From DSOI01 sp041394885 (lineage in GTDB: Bacteria; Acidobacteriota; Terriglobia; Bryobacterales; Bryobacteraceae): a stretch of 64,000 bases of DNA. The stretch is from contig JAWKHI010000045.1 in assembly GCA_041394885.1 (NCBI GenBank), forward strand, positions 1 through 64,000, in the 5' to 3' direction. Within the stretch, counting starts at the first letter, position 1. The number at the start of each line of letters is the position of its first letter. Under the pieces are notes generated by a model. It was not told where the DNA came from and did no database searches. It was given only the letters and a program-made list of their open reading frames with translations. Both the position numbers and the translations under genes were made by a program. This document shows, in pieces, positions 8,859 to 18,114 of the stretch.

Positions 8859-9464
8859 ATGCGAAAAGCAGTGAACCACCTGAAGAAGGCCGACGCCGCG
8901 ATGGCTTCCCTGATCGGCCGCACCGGCCCGTGCCGGATCGCCTATCGCGAACCCCGATTCGACGCCCTGGCGCGCTCCATCGTCTTCCAGCAGCTCAACG
9001 GCCGCGCGGCGGCCACCATCTATGAGCGCCTCGAGAAAGCCTGCGGCGCCGCCGGCGTTACACCGCAAGGGATCTTGAAGCTGCGCCTGCCCCGTATGCG
9101 CGCAGCGGGCCTGTCCGCGCAAAAATCGGAATACCTGAAGGACCTTGCCCGCAGGACGCACGCCGGTGAAATCGATTTCGACACGCTCCCGCGCATGGCG
9201 GACGCGGCCGTCATCGACACACTCACTCAAGTGAAGGGCGTGGGTGTGTGGACGGCCCAGATGTTCCTCATGTTCGCTCTGGCCCGCCCCGATGTGCTGC
9301 CCACCGCCGACTACGGCATCCGGACCGCCATGCGCAATCTATACGGGCTCGCGGATCTGCCCAAGCCCGCCGAAATGGAGCGGATCGCCATGCCGTGGCG
9401 GCCATGGGCCAGCATCGCCTGCTGGTATCTGTGGCGAAGCCTCGACGGCGGCGCCGAACTGTAG
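8859..9464 (+). CDS. DNA-3-methyladenine glycosylase II-like (HhH-GPD)
   Basis: A 201-residue base-excision repair glycosylase of the AlkA-like helix-hairpin-helix-GPD superfamily, expected to remove alkylated bases from DNA. Residues 33-55 contain the family's early helix (FDALARSIVFQQLNGRAA). The hairpin is at about 121-141 (LTQVKGVGVWTAQMFL). The catalytic Asp is D151 in LPTADYGIR. WRPWASIACWYLWR near the C-terminus is the usual ending. It lacks the N-terminal TBP-like domain of E. coli AlkA, as short bacterial forms do. No iron-sulfur cluster cysteines are present, which argues against an EndoIII/MutY assignment. Confidence 0.85.
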   Translation: MRKAVNHLKKADAAMASLIGRTGPCRIAYREPRFDALARSIVFQQLNGRAAATIYERLEKACGAAGVTPQGILKLRLPRMRAAGLSAQKSEYLKDLARRTHAGEIDFDTLPRMADAAVIDTLTQVKGVGVWTAQMFLMFALARPDVLPTADYGIRTAMRNLYGLADLPKPAEMERIAMPWRPWASIACWYLWRSLDGGAEL

Positions 9465-9488
9465 CCAAACTCTGGCTGAACGGACGGC

Positions 9489-11069
9489 CTATCGCCCCAA
9501 CATCGCCCGCGCCGCGTTATAGCCGGGCGCGCCCATCACTCCGCCCCCCGGATGCGCTCCGGACCCACATAAATACAGGCCCTCCACCGGCGTCCTGTAC
9601 CGCGCCCAGCCTCCCGCCGGGCGCATCACGAACATCTGGTCCAGGCTCATCTCCCCGTGAAAAATATTGCCGCCAGTGATGCCGAATCGGCGTTCCAGGT
9701 CGAGCGGCGTGAGGATCTGGCGATGCTCGATGAGCCTGCGGAAGTTCGGTGCATATTCCTCGATCAGATCAAACACGCGTTCGGCGAACGGTTCGCGCTC
9801 GGTGTCCCAATCGGTACCCCGCAACGTGTACGGCGCGTATTGGAGAAAGATCCCCATCACGTGCCTGCCTTCGGGCGCGAGCGACGGCTCGTACATCGTT
9901 GGGACGGTCATCTCGAGCAGCGGCTTGCGGCTGGGCGCGCCATACTTGGCGTCGTCCCAGGCGCGCTCGATGTAGTCGATCGAGGGGCAGATGTGCATCG
10001 TGGCCCGATGCTGCGGGCCAGGGGCGCCGGGCAGGCATCGGAAGTCGGGCAATCCATGCAAGGCGAGGTTGATCTTGCAGGAGGTTCCCTCGCAGCGGAA
10101 TCGTTCGATCGCGGTGACGAAGTCCGCCGGCAGATGGCGCTTTGCGAGCAACCGCAGGAAAGTAACTTTGGGATCGAGATTGCTCGCCACGGCGTCGGCT
10201 TCGATTTCTTCCCCGCCGGCGAGCACCACGCCCCGCGCCCGGCCATCGCGAACGGCTACTTGCTCCACCGTTACGTTGGTTCGAATCTCGGCGCCTCGCG
10301 ATCGCGCGCACGCGGCGATGGCTTCCGAAACCGAGCCCATACCGCCGCGCACGAATCCCCATACGCCGCGCCGCCCGCCCACGCCGCCCATGCAGTGGTG
10401 CAACAGGATGTACGCCGTGCCGGCGCTGCGCGGGCCGCCGTTGGCGCCGATCACGCCATCGGTGGCGAGGGTCACCTTCAATTCCTCGCTCTCGAACCAC
10501 TCGTCCAGGAAGTCCGCCGCGGACTGCGTGAAGATTTTCACGAGCGCCGATAGCTGCGCCGCCGTGAGCTTTCGATAGCGCGCCGCCACCTTGATCCACT
10601 CGATGAAGTCACCCGCGCTCGACGGTGGAAACGGAGGTGGCGCTTCGAGCAGCAATGACTCGGCCACCCGCGCCAGCGATTCCACATGAGCCTCGTAGGC
10701 TCCGAACCGCTCCGCGTCGCGCGGTGAAAATCGGGCGATTTCGGCGAGCGTCCGCCTCTCGTCCTGCCAGGTGAATAGATGCCGCCCGTCGGGAAACGCG
10801 GAAAAGAAGGGCGGCTCCTTCGCCTCGACGCTGTATCCGAACCGGACCAATTCCAGTTCGTCGACAATACGCTGTTGGAGCAGGCTCACCAGGTACGCCC
10901 CGGTGGAGACCCGATAGCCCGGCCACACTTCCTCGGTGACGGCGCACCCGCCCACCATTTCCCGGCGCTCGAGCACCAGCACGGAACGGCCCGCTCCGGC
11001 CAGAACCGCCGCCGCCACCAGCCCGTTGTGGCCTCCGCCTATGACGACGGCGTCATACCGTTTCGGCAT
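9489..11069 (-). CDS. FAD-dependent oxidoreductase, phytoene desaturase/PYROXD2-like
   Basis: A 526-residue flavoprotein. The dinucleotide-binding motif VVIGGGHNGLVAAAVLAGAG lies at residues 8-27, followed by LVLERREMVGGCAVTEE. The C-terminal FAD contact (GLYLCGSGAHPGGGVMGAPG) is intact. The long middle part with SDEWFESEELKVTLATDG-like spacing resembles the PYROXD2/carotenoid-desaturase-like branch of the amine oxidase superfamily. The substrate is not predictable, and no carotenoid genes are nearby. Its start overlaps the end of glgB by 17 bases on the same strand, so it is probably translated from the glgB transcript. Confidence 0.8.
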   Translation of the reverse strand: MPKRYDAVVIGGGHNGLVAAAVLAGAGRSVLVLERREMVGGCAVTEEVWPGYRVSTGAYLVSLLQQRIVDELELVRFGYSVEAKEPPFFSAFPDGRHLFTWQDERRTLAEIARFSPRDAERFGAYEAHVESLARVAESLLLEAPPPFPPSSAGDFIEWIKVAARYRKLTAAQLSALVKIFTQSAADFLDEWFESEELKVTLATDGVIGANGGPRSAGTAYILLHHCMGGVGGRRGVWGFVRGGMGSVSEAIAACARSRGAEIRTNVTVEQVAVRDGRARGVVLAGGEEIEADAVASNLDPKVTFLRLLAKRHLPADFVTAIERFRCEGTSCKINLALHGLPDFRCLPGAPGPQHRATMHICPSIDYIERAWDDAKYGAPSRKPLLEMTVPTMYEPSLAPEGRHVMGIFLQYAPYTLRGTDWDTEREPFAERVFDLIEEYAPNFRRLIEHRQILTPLDLERRFGITGGNIFHGEMSLDQMFVMRPAGGWARYRTPVEGLYLCGSGAHPGGGVMGAPGYNAARAMLGR

Positions 11070-13287
11070 CTCGGGCGATCTCCACCGTCCGCGATTCCAA
11101 ATCCGGCGTCAGCGCGATCACCGACAAGGGAGGCAGCGTCAGCGGGAGAAACTGTCCGTGTCCGTGCGTGGAACCGGGCTTTGTATCCAGCCGCCCGGCG
11201 TTGCCGACGTTGCTGCCGCCGAAGATTTCCGAATCCGTGTTGAGCACTTCTTTCCACGCGCCGGCCCGCGGCACGCCCATCCGGTATCCATAATGCGGCA
11301 CCGGCGTGAAGTTGCACACGAACAGCATGCAATGCTCGCGGTGGTTGGACCATCGAAGAAACGCGATGACCGATCCGCTCACGTCGCGGAAATCCACCCA
11401 CTCGAAGCCCGAGTAGTGATGATCCACTTCGTACAATTGCGGGAAGGCGCGGTAGAGACGGTTCAGTTCCTGGGCCAGCCGCTGCAGCTTGCGGTGATAG
11501 TCATACTGCAGCAGGTCCCAACGCACGCTGGCCTCGAAATCCCACTCCTCGTATTGCCCCACTTCGCATCCCATGAACAGCAGCTTCTTGCCGGGATGCC
11601 CATACATGAAGGCCAGAAAACAGCGCAGGTTCGCGAAGCGCTGCCATTCGTCGCCGGGCATCCGGCGCATGAGAGAGCCCTTGCCGTGCACGACTTCGTC
11701 ATGCGAGATCGGGAGCATGTAGTTTTCCGAAAACGCGTACAACATGCTGAACGTCAGGTTCTGGTGATGGAACATGCGGTAGACGGGGTCGCGCGAAATG
11801 TACTCGAGCATATCGTGCATCCAGCCCATGTTCCACTTGAACGTGAACCCGAGTCCATTGGCATACACCGGCCTTGAAACGCCCGGAAACGCCGTCGACT
11901 CCTCGGCCACCGAAATCGCGCCCGGCACCAGGTGCAATTGTTCGTTGAACCGCTTGAGAAAATCGATCGCCTCCAGATTCTCGCGGCCGCCATACCGGTT
12001 GGGGACCCATTCCCCTTCCTTGCGCGAGTAATCGAGATACAGCATCGAAGCCACGGCGTCCACGCGTAGGCCGTCCAGATGGTAGTGCTTCAACCACCAA
12101 AGGGCGCTCGAGATGAGGAAGCTGCGCACTTCGTTGCGGCCGAAATTGAAGATCTTGGTGCCCCAATCGCGATGCTCGCCCATACGCGGATCTTCGTGTT
12201 CATACAGATGAGTCCCGTCGAAAAACGCGAGCCCGTGCGCATCGCGCGGGAAGTGCGCCGGAACCCAGTCGAGCAGAATGCCGATGCCTGCCTGATGGCA
12301 GCGGTCCACAAAGTAGCGGAAATCGTCGGGCGAGCCGAAGCGCGAGGTCGGGGCGAAGTAACCCGTTACCTGATAGCCCCACGAAGCGGTCAACGGATGC
12401 TCGAGCACCGGCATCAGCTCGATGTGCGTGTAGCCCATGTCCGCCACGTAGTCCACCAGCTTGTCGGCCAGTTCCCGGTAGCTGAGGACGCGGTTTCCCG
12501 GGCCGCGCAGCCAGGAACCCAGATGTACTTCGTACACCGAAACCGGCGCGGTGAGCCAGTCCGTGGAGGCCCGGTGCTCCAGCCAAGCCTCATCGTTCCA
12601 TTCGTAGCGATCCATCCGTGTGACCACGGAACCGTTCCTCGGCGGGTGTTCGCAAGCAAACGCATAGGGGTCGCATTTCAGTTCCCGGTATCCGAGGAAC
12701 TTCGACTGGACCCAATATTTGTAGACGTTCCCCTCCTGCGCCTGTGGCAGAAAGATCTCCCAGACACCGCCGTCGCGATGCCGCATCGGGTGGCGCTTCA
12801 CGTCCCAGCCATTGAAGTCGCCGGTGACGGAAACCACCTCCGCGTTGGGAGCCCACACCGCGAACCGGACACCCCTCACGCCTTCGTATTCGGCGAAGTG
12901 AGCGCCCAGCATGTTGTAGCCCTCGTAGTGGGTCCCTTCGCCGTGCAGGTGCAGTTCGAAAGAAGTGAGAAGCAACGGGAAACGGTACGGGTCTTCTTCC
13001 TCCCACACGCGGCCCTCGGTCTCGATGCGGAACCGGTACGCAGAGGGCTTGCCGTCCAGCCGCGCCACGAAAAAGCCGCCCGGGTGAATCTTTTCCATGG
13101 GGGCTTTCACCGTCTCACCCAATACCAACTCCACCGCGCTGGCATGCGGCAGCAGGGCGCGGACCTCCCATGCGTCGTCGCTCCAATCCCGTTTCACCGG
13201 GTGCGGACCGAGCACCGCGAACGCGTCGGAGTGGTAGCCTCCCACGATCGATTCGATGTCTTTCACATCAACGGAAGCAGCTTGCAT
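11053..13287 (-). CDS. glgB: 1,4-alpha-glucan branching enzyme
   Basis: A 744-residue GlgB, which transfers alpha-1,4 glucan segments to alpha-1,6 branch points in glycogen synthesis. An N-terminal GlgB-type domain is followed by CBM48 (FAVWAPNAEVVSVTGDFNGW). The GH13 barrel has its nucleophile Asp in DGLRVDAV (about residue 407), the acid Glu in AEEST (about 460) and the third carboxylate in ISHDEVVHGK (about 528). The C-terminal beta domain ends near the stop. The start was set at ATG 13287 because MQAASVDVKDIESIVGGYH begins the domain and upstream in-frame sequence looks non-coding. No other glycogen genes are in the window. Confidence 0.93.
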   Translation of the reverse strand: MQAASVDVKDIESIVGGYHSDAFAVLGPHPVKRDWSDDAWEVRALLPHASAVELVLGETVKAPMEKIHPGGFFVARLDGKPSAYRFRIETEGRVWEEEDPYRFPLLLTSFELHLHGEGTHYEGYNMLGAHFAEYEGVRGVRFAVWAPNAEVVSVTGDFNGWDVKRHPMRHRDGGVWEIFLPQAQEGNVYKYWVQSKFLGYRELKCDPYAFACEHPPRNGSVVTRMDRYEWNDEAWLEHRASTDWLTAPVSVYEVHLGSWLRGPGNRVLSYRELADKLVDYVADMGYTHIELMPVLEHPLTASWGYQVTGYFAPTSRFGSPDDFRYFVDRCHQAGIGILLDWVPAHFPRDAHGLAFFDGTHLYEHEDPRMGEHRDWGTKIFNFGRNEVRSFLISSALWWLKHYHLDGLRVDAVASMLYLDYSRKEGEWVPNRYGGRENLEAIDFLKRFNEQLHLVPGAISVAEESTAFPGVSRPVYANGLGFTFKWNMGWMHDMLEYISRDPVYRMFHHQNLTFSMLYAFSENYMLPISHDEVVHGKGSLMRRMPGDEWQRFANLRCFLAFMYGHPGKKLLFMGCEVGQYEEWDFEASVRWDLLQYDYHRKLQRLAQELNRLYRAFPQLYEVDHHYSGFEWVDFRDVSGSVIAFLRWSNHREHCMLFVCNFTPVPHYGYRMGVPRAGAWKEVLNTDSEIFGGSNVGNAGRLDTKPGSTHGHGQFLPLTLPPLSVIALTPDLESRTVEIARDAETV

Positions 13288-13308
13288 GGGGCAGCTATTA
13301 TCGTAGCA

Positions 13309-14259
13309 GTGGGCGATTTCTTTGAGGACCTGCCGAAAGCGGAATTGCATCTTCACCTGGAAGGGTCGCTCGACGCCGATACCATTCTCGAACTCGCGCC
13401 CGGCCTCACCCGGGAAGAGATCGCCGCCCGCTACCGCACTGGAAGTTTCGCGGCCTTCATCGAGGCTTACAAGTGGACCGTTGGCCTGCTTACCTCACCC
13501 GCCTGCTATGCGCTCGCGGCCCGCCGGCTGTTCGCCCGCCTGGCGGCGGACCGTATCCAGTATGCGGAAGTCACGATCTCGGCTGGCGTGGTTCTCTGGA
13601 AGGAACTGGACTTCGAGGCGGTATTCGACGCTTTGGCGGCCGAAGCTGCCCAGTCTCCCATCCCGATCCGGTGGGTGCTCGACGCCATCCGGCACTTCGG
13701 GGCTGACCATGGCGTGCGGGTGGCAAAACTTGCCGCTTCCCACGCGGAGCGGGGCGTGGTGGCGTTCGGCCTGGGCGGCGACGAGTCCCGTGGCCCGGCC
13801 AGCCTGTTCGAGGAAGCGTTTGCCATCGCGCGCCATGCCGGCCTGAAACTGGTGCCGCATGCCGGTGAGAACACCGGCGCACAATCGGTGTGGGAAGCCG
13901 TGCGCGCGGGAGCCTTCCGCATCGGGCACGGTATCCGCGCCGTGGAAGATCCGGAGTTAATGGCGCTGCTGCGCGAAAGGCGAATCCCGCTCGAGATCTG
14001 CATCTCGAGCAATGCGGCCACGGGAGCGGTGGCCTCGATCGAGGATCATCCGCTCCGCGTTCTTTACGAAGCCGGTGTTCCCGTGGTGCTCAACACCGAC
14101 GATCCGGGCATGTTCGGCGTCACGCTTTCCGGCGAATACCGGATCGCCGCGCGTAAACTCGGATTCACTCGCCAGGAACTGGCGCGGATGGCCGCGGAGT
14201 CGTTTCAGTACGCCTGTCCGGCCGCTACTTCGCCACCAGATCCACGCGCCGGTTCTTAG
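13309..14259 (+). CDS. Adenosine deaminase family protein
   Basis: A 316-residue metal-dependent aminohydrolase converting adenosine (or a related aminopurine) to its deaminated form. All family residues are visible: zinc ligands H14 and H16 (AELHLHLEG), H184 and catalytic E187 in PHAGE, H207 in RIGHG, the EICISSNAATGAV block, and D263/D264 in LNTDDPG. The start is uncertain. GTG 13309 gives the expected N-terminus VGDFFEDLPKAELHLH and lies only 21 bases from the divergent glgB start. It ends 35 bases inside the convergent OmpA gene. Together with the nucleoside phosphorylases further on, it supports purine salvage. Adenine deaminase activity is an alternative. Confidence 0.85.
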   Translation: MGDFFEDLPKAELHLHLEGSLDADTILELAPGLTREEIAARYRTGSFAAFIEAYKWTVGLLTSPACYALAARRLFARLAADRIQYAEVTISAGVVLWKELDFEAVFDALAAEAAQSPIPIRWVLDAIRHFGADHGVRVAKLAASHAERGVVAFGLGGDESRGPASLFEEAFAIARHAGLKLVPHAGENTGAQSVWEAVRAGAFRIGHGIRAVEDPELMALLRERRIPLEICISSNAATGAVASIEDHPLRVLYEAGVPVVLNTDDPGMFGVTLSGEYRIAARKLGFTRQELARMAAESFQYACPAATSPPDPRAGS

Positions 14260-15121
14260 CCCGGCCGTCCTCGGTCTGATTGCTCGCCACCGGCGCCAGC
14301 GGACCCACTCCATGCGCTTCCAGCCGGCTGGCTGCGATCTTGTGCGTTCCCGTCAGCGCCGCCACCACGCTCGCCGCCCGGTCAGCCGAGAGCTTCATGT
14401 TCGCCGCGAACGATCCCGTGCTGTCGGTATGTCCCACCACGTGAATCTGCAGCGCCTTGCGATCGTTCAGCAGCTTCGCAATCTGCTCGAGGGCGGCGTT
14501 GGACTCGGGCTTCAACTGCGCCTTGCCCGTGTCGAAGTAAATCGCGTACACGCTGATGTGCCCGTCGCGGTCAATCCCTTCCGCCAACTGCGCCGCGGTC
14601 GCCGTCACCAGACCGGAATCCATTGCCTTGCTCTCGATGATGTGAACCGTGGAGCCGGTGGTGTTCACAGCCAGCGCCAAAGTCACCACGCCAGTGGATG
14701 TCTTTCCCCTTACCGTGAGGTAGCGGATTTCCCGCGGCCCGCCCGTGGCCGTAAGCCCATTGAGGCCGTTCCAGAACATGCCTGAGCCGCAGGCGGCGGC
14801 TTCGCATTGGAACAGAGTCTGGTAACCGGCCTTGCTCAGCGCGGACGCGTAGTTGGAGTAGATTTCGTATGCCGACCGGCCCTTGGGGTTCACGTATCGG
14901 ATCTTGGTGATCTTGCCGTCGATGTTCTGCACGCCGGCGGGCTTGTTTTTCTCCACCTTGGTCGCCAGCGGGTATTGGTCGAAATCCACCTGTGAATATG
15001 CCTGAATGATAGAACCCGGGTAGCGGGTGAGTAGCGGATGGTCGGAACTGCCGCGCGCGTCCCGCTGGCACCACGCACTGGCCGTGCATAGTGCGAAAAA
15101 GACTAGAAGCCTGGATCTCAT
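14225..15121 (-). CDS. OmpA-family peptidoglycan-associated protein
   Basis: A 298-residue exported protein. The signal peptide MRSRLLVFFALCTASAWC could end at a Cys (ASAWC), so a lipoprotein is possible, although the lipobox is poor. Residues 30-180 have no recognised fold except YPGSIIQAYSQVDFDQYPLA, similar to DUF4892-type proteins. The C-terminal OmpA domain is clear: IYFDTGKAQLKPES, IHVVGHTDSTGSFAANMKLSADRA, LEAHGVGP and NRRVDLV. It probably binds peptidoglycan in the periplasm. The 3' end overlaps the adenosine deaminase gene on the other strand. Confidence 0.85.
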   Translation of the reverse strand: MRSRLLVFFALCTASAWCQRDARGSSDHPLLTRYPGSIIQAYSQVDFDQYPLATKVEKNKPAGVQNIDGKITKIRYVNPKGRSAYEIYSNYASALSKAGYQTLFQCEAAACGSGMFWNGLNGLTATGGPREIRYLTVRGKTSTGVVTLALAVNTTGSTVHIIESKAMDSGLVTATAAQLAEGIDRDGHISVYAIYFDTGKAQLKPESNAALEQIAKLLNDRKALQIHVVGHTDSTGSFAANMKLSADRAASVVAALTGTHKIAASRLEAHGVGPLAPVASNQTEDGRAKNRRVDLVAK

Positions 15122-15384
15122 AGAACCACACCTTATCACGAACATTGGGAAGTCTACACCTCAGGCGGCCATGCAGCCAGCTAGCCGGCACAGGGCGGGG
15201 CGCTCTGAAGGCAGGTAAGGATTCGCCGCCCCAGCTCCGTTGTGCCGGCGATCCCCAAGAGACCGGAATCATCCTGGGGCGGCGTGGGACGATTTACGGG
15301 TATACTCAGGCGTAGCGGGATTTCGCCCACGTCCCCCCGACCGGGTACTGGGTGCGGTTTCGCCAACACAGGATTCGCACGTCT

Positions 15385-18114
15385 ATGGGCAGCCAGCGTT
15401 ACGTCGTTCGACAAATCTTGGGACGAGGCGGCATGGGAGCGGTGTATCGTGCCTGGGATGAAGAGACACGGCGCGAGGTCACCCTCAAGACCCTCCTCGA
15501 CGTCCAGGACAGCACGATGCTGGACCTGTTCTACAAAGAATGCCGCGTGCTGGCGTCGCTGAACCATCCCAATATCGTCGACATCTACGACGTAGGCGAG
15601 ATGGAGATGGAAGGGGGCCGCAAGCCGTACTTCGTGATGCCCCTGCTGCAAGGGGTGACCCTCGACCGCGTGATCGCCGATCAGAGCCACCGTCTCACCG
15701 TGGAACGCGTGGTCGATATCATGGCGCAGGCCTGCCGCGGTTTGCACGCCGCCCATGAGCGCGGTCTGGTTCATCGCGACATCAAGCCGTCCAATATTTT
15801 CGTGATGGACGATGACTCGGTCAAGATCATCGACTTCGGCGTGGCCCATCTCAGCGACAGCCGCACCGCTACAACGCTCAAGGGCACGCTCCATTACATG
15901 GCCCCCGAGCAGGTGCAGATGCAGAAGCCCACCGCGCTTTCTGACCTGTTTTCGCTTGGTGTGGTGGCCTACCAGACTTTCACTCGCCGCCGTCCGTTCG
16001 AAGGCAACTCGATGGATGAGGTGGTGCAGTCCATCCTGAACAAGGTCCCGCCGCCGGTTTCCGATTTCAACCCCATCGTCAACCGGGCCATCAGCCAGGT
16101 GATCCACAAGGCGATGGCCAAACAGCCCTGGCATCGCTTCGCCACCGCGCGAGAGTTTGGGGACTTTCTCCAAAAAGCGCTGCGCGGCGATCCGATCCAG
16201 GCGTTCGACGAAACCAAGATCGCGCCGCGGGTGCAGCGCGCGCGAAAAGCCGTGGAGGGAGGCGACTTCGATTTCGCCAACGAGGTGCTCACGGGCCTGG
16301 AAGCGGAAGGCTTTCTGCATCCGGAAATGCTGCCGCTGCGGCGCCAGTTGGATCAGGCGCTGAAATCCCGTTCGGTCAAGCAGCTTCACGATAGCGCCCG
16401 CCGGTTCCTCGAGGAAGAGGAATACCAACTCGCGTTGCAGAAGGTGCAGGAACTGCTGCAGGTGGACCAGCACAATACCGACGCGCTTGCCCTTAAAGCC
16501 GAGATCGAAAGCAAGCGCTCCACCGAGCAAGTGTCGAAATGGCTGAAGCTGGCGCAGCAGCATCTGACTCAGCATGCCTACAGCCACGCCCGCCAAGCCG
16601 TGGAGAACGTGCTCGAAATCAAGCCGGACGACACTTCGGCCAAAAAGCTGCTTAGCGAGATATCGCACAAGGAGCAGGATTACCTGCGTTGGCGCAAGCA
16701 GAAGGAAGAGCGCTATCAGGCGGCCGTCAAGGCATGGGAACGCGGCGACGTCAGCATGGCGCTGGCCGACATGGAGCGCGTGATTGACCTCGAAGGCAAG
16801 GCGCCGGAGACGGCGTCGCCCGAACGTGCCGCGCTCTACCAGCAGTTCTTCAACAAAGTCCGGTCCGACCACGATGAATTGACCACCGCCTATGAGAACG
16901 CGCGGCGCCTGTTTGCCGAGCGCAACCTCCCGGAGGTGATCTCCATCTGCGACGAGCACCTGCGCAAGTATCCTTCTCACGCCCTGTTTCAGGCGCTGAA
17001 GGTGGACGCGGAAGAACAGCAGCGCCACGATATTTCCGCCTATATCGCGCGGATTGACCGAGAGGTGGAAGAGGAGCCGGACCTGGACCGGCGCATCGCG
17101 ATACTGCGCGAAGCCCTCGTCGCCCGCCCCAACGAGCCGCACTTCGAACGGGCACTCCAGCTTACCTCGGCCAAGCGCGAACTGGTCCAATCGATCGTCG
17201 ATCGCGCGCGGGCGTTCGAGGAAAAGAGCCAGTTTCAGGAAGCCAACGGGCAGTGGGAGATGCTCCGCACCATCTACCCGATTTACCCGGGGCTCGACAT
17301 CGAGATCGAGCGCGTGGTGAAGCGCCAGCACGCCAAGTCCCGCGACGAGGCCAAGGCGCGGTGGGCCGCCCAGATTGACCGTGTCCTGGCCGATCGTGAC
17401 TGGCAGCGCGCCCGCGATCTCGCCGCGTCCGCGATGGCCGAATACCCCAACGACGCCGAACTGAAGGCTCTGGACGACCTCGCCAAACAGGGGCTCGACC
17501 GCCATGAGGAAGCCCGGCGCCTCATGAGCCAAGGCCGGAAGCTGATGGAGTCCGGGCAGGCCGACGAAGGGATCGCCACGCTCCGCAAGGCCTTCTCGAT
17601 GAACGAGAGCGTCACCATCCGCGGAGCCCTCGTCGACGCACTCCTCCGCCAGGTCCGCGCGCTCCAGGATTCCGAGCCCGCCAAAGCCGAGCAGAACATT
17701 CAGGAGATCCTCGAACTCGAGCCCTCCAACGTCGCCGCCGCCAGCCTCCGGACTCTGATTCACGACCGGCGCAAGACGGACTTCGTCGATCAGATCGTCG
17801 CCAAGGCCCGGCAGTTCCAGGCGGCCGGAAACCTCGATCAGGCTCTCACCGCCGTCGGCCAGGGGCTGGCCGCCTATCCCCTCGAAGGGCGCCTGACGCA
17901 ACTGCGGGACTCTCTCGAGCGCAGCCGCACCGAAACCCAACGCAGCGGCGCCCGCCGGCAGGACCTGGACCAGTTGCGGCGCCTGGAGCAGCAGGCCGGA
18001 AATCTTACCTCCGACGCCGACAAGCAGAACCTATACGAACAGACCGTCACCATCGGCCGGCGGCATATCGGCGACGCCGACAGCTCCGTTCTCGACGCCG
18101 TTCATAGAAGCTGA
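15385..18114 (+). CDS. Ser/Thr protein kinase with long helical-repeat region
   Basis: 909 residues are open before frame is lost. The kinase domain (about 5-270) has the glycine loop LGRGGMGAVY, K35 in REVTLKTL as candidate ATP lysine, HRDIKPSN at about 130, DFGVAHLS at about 150 and YMAPEQV at about 172. Residues 290-905 are alpha-helical repeats rich in Arg, Glu, Gln and Leu, similar to TPR solenoids (for example ALKSRSVKQLHDSARRFLEE, then AYSHARQAVENVLEIKPDD). The ATG at 15385 was chosen over an upstream GTG because the kinase fold begins at once. The gene does not really end at 18114; its Pro-rich, membrane and PEGA-like parts continue out of frame to about 19779. Confidence 0.85.
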   Translation: MGSQRYVVRQILGRGGMGAVYRAWDEETRREVTLKTLLDVQDSTMLDLFYKECRVLASLNHPNIVDIYDVGEMEMEGGRKPYFVMPLLQGVTLDRVIADQSHRLTVERVVDIMAQACRGLHAAHERGLVHRDIKPSNIFVMDDDSVKIIDFGVAHLSDSRTATTLKGTLHYMAPEQVQMQKPTALSDLFSLGVVAYQTFTRRRPFEGNSMDEVVQSILNKVPPPVSDFNPIVNRAISQVIHKAMAKQPWHRFATAREFGDFLQKALRGDPIQAFDETKIAPRVQRARKAVEGGDFDFANEVLTGLEAEGFLHPEMLPLRRQLDQALKSRSVKQLHDSARRFLEEEEYQLALQKVQELLQVDQHNTDALALKAEIESKRSTEQVSKWLKLAQQHLTQHAYSHARQAVENVLEIKPDDTSAKKLLSEISHKEQDYLRWRKQKEERYQAAVKAWERGDVSMALADMERVIDLEGKAPETASPERAALYQQFFNKVRSDHDELTTAYENARRLFAERNLPEVISICDEHLRKYPSHALFQALKVDAEEQQRHDISAYIARIDREVEEEPDLDRRIAILREALVARPNEPHFERALQLTSAKRELVQSIVDRARAFEEKSQFQEANGQWEMLRTIYPIYPGLDIEIERVVKRQHAKSRDEAKARWAAQIDRVLADRDWQRARDLAASAMAEYPNDAELKALDDLAKQGLDRHEEARRLMSQGRKLMESGQADEGIATLRKAFSMNESVTIRGALVDALLRQVRALQDSEPAKAEQNIQEILELEPSNVAAASLRTLIHDRRKTDFVDQIVAKARQFQAAGNLDQALTAVGQGLAAYPLEGRLTQLRDSLERSRTETQRSGARRQDLDQLRRLEQQAGNLTSDADKQNLYEQTVTIGRRHIGDADSSVLDAVHRS

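Noticed and set aside
12079..13308. Upstream extension of the adenosine deaminase frame by about 410 codons
   Set aside because: This part is antisense to glgB and has no homology-like motifs. The deaminase fold begins at 13309.
15181..17940. A 919-codon open frame on the minus strand opposite the kinase gene
   Set aside because: It lies exactly antisense to a clear kinase with intact motifs. Its composition (Leu, Arg, Gly and His rich, no domains) is what high-GC antisense frames give.
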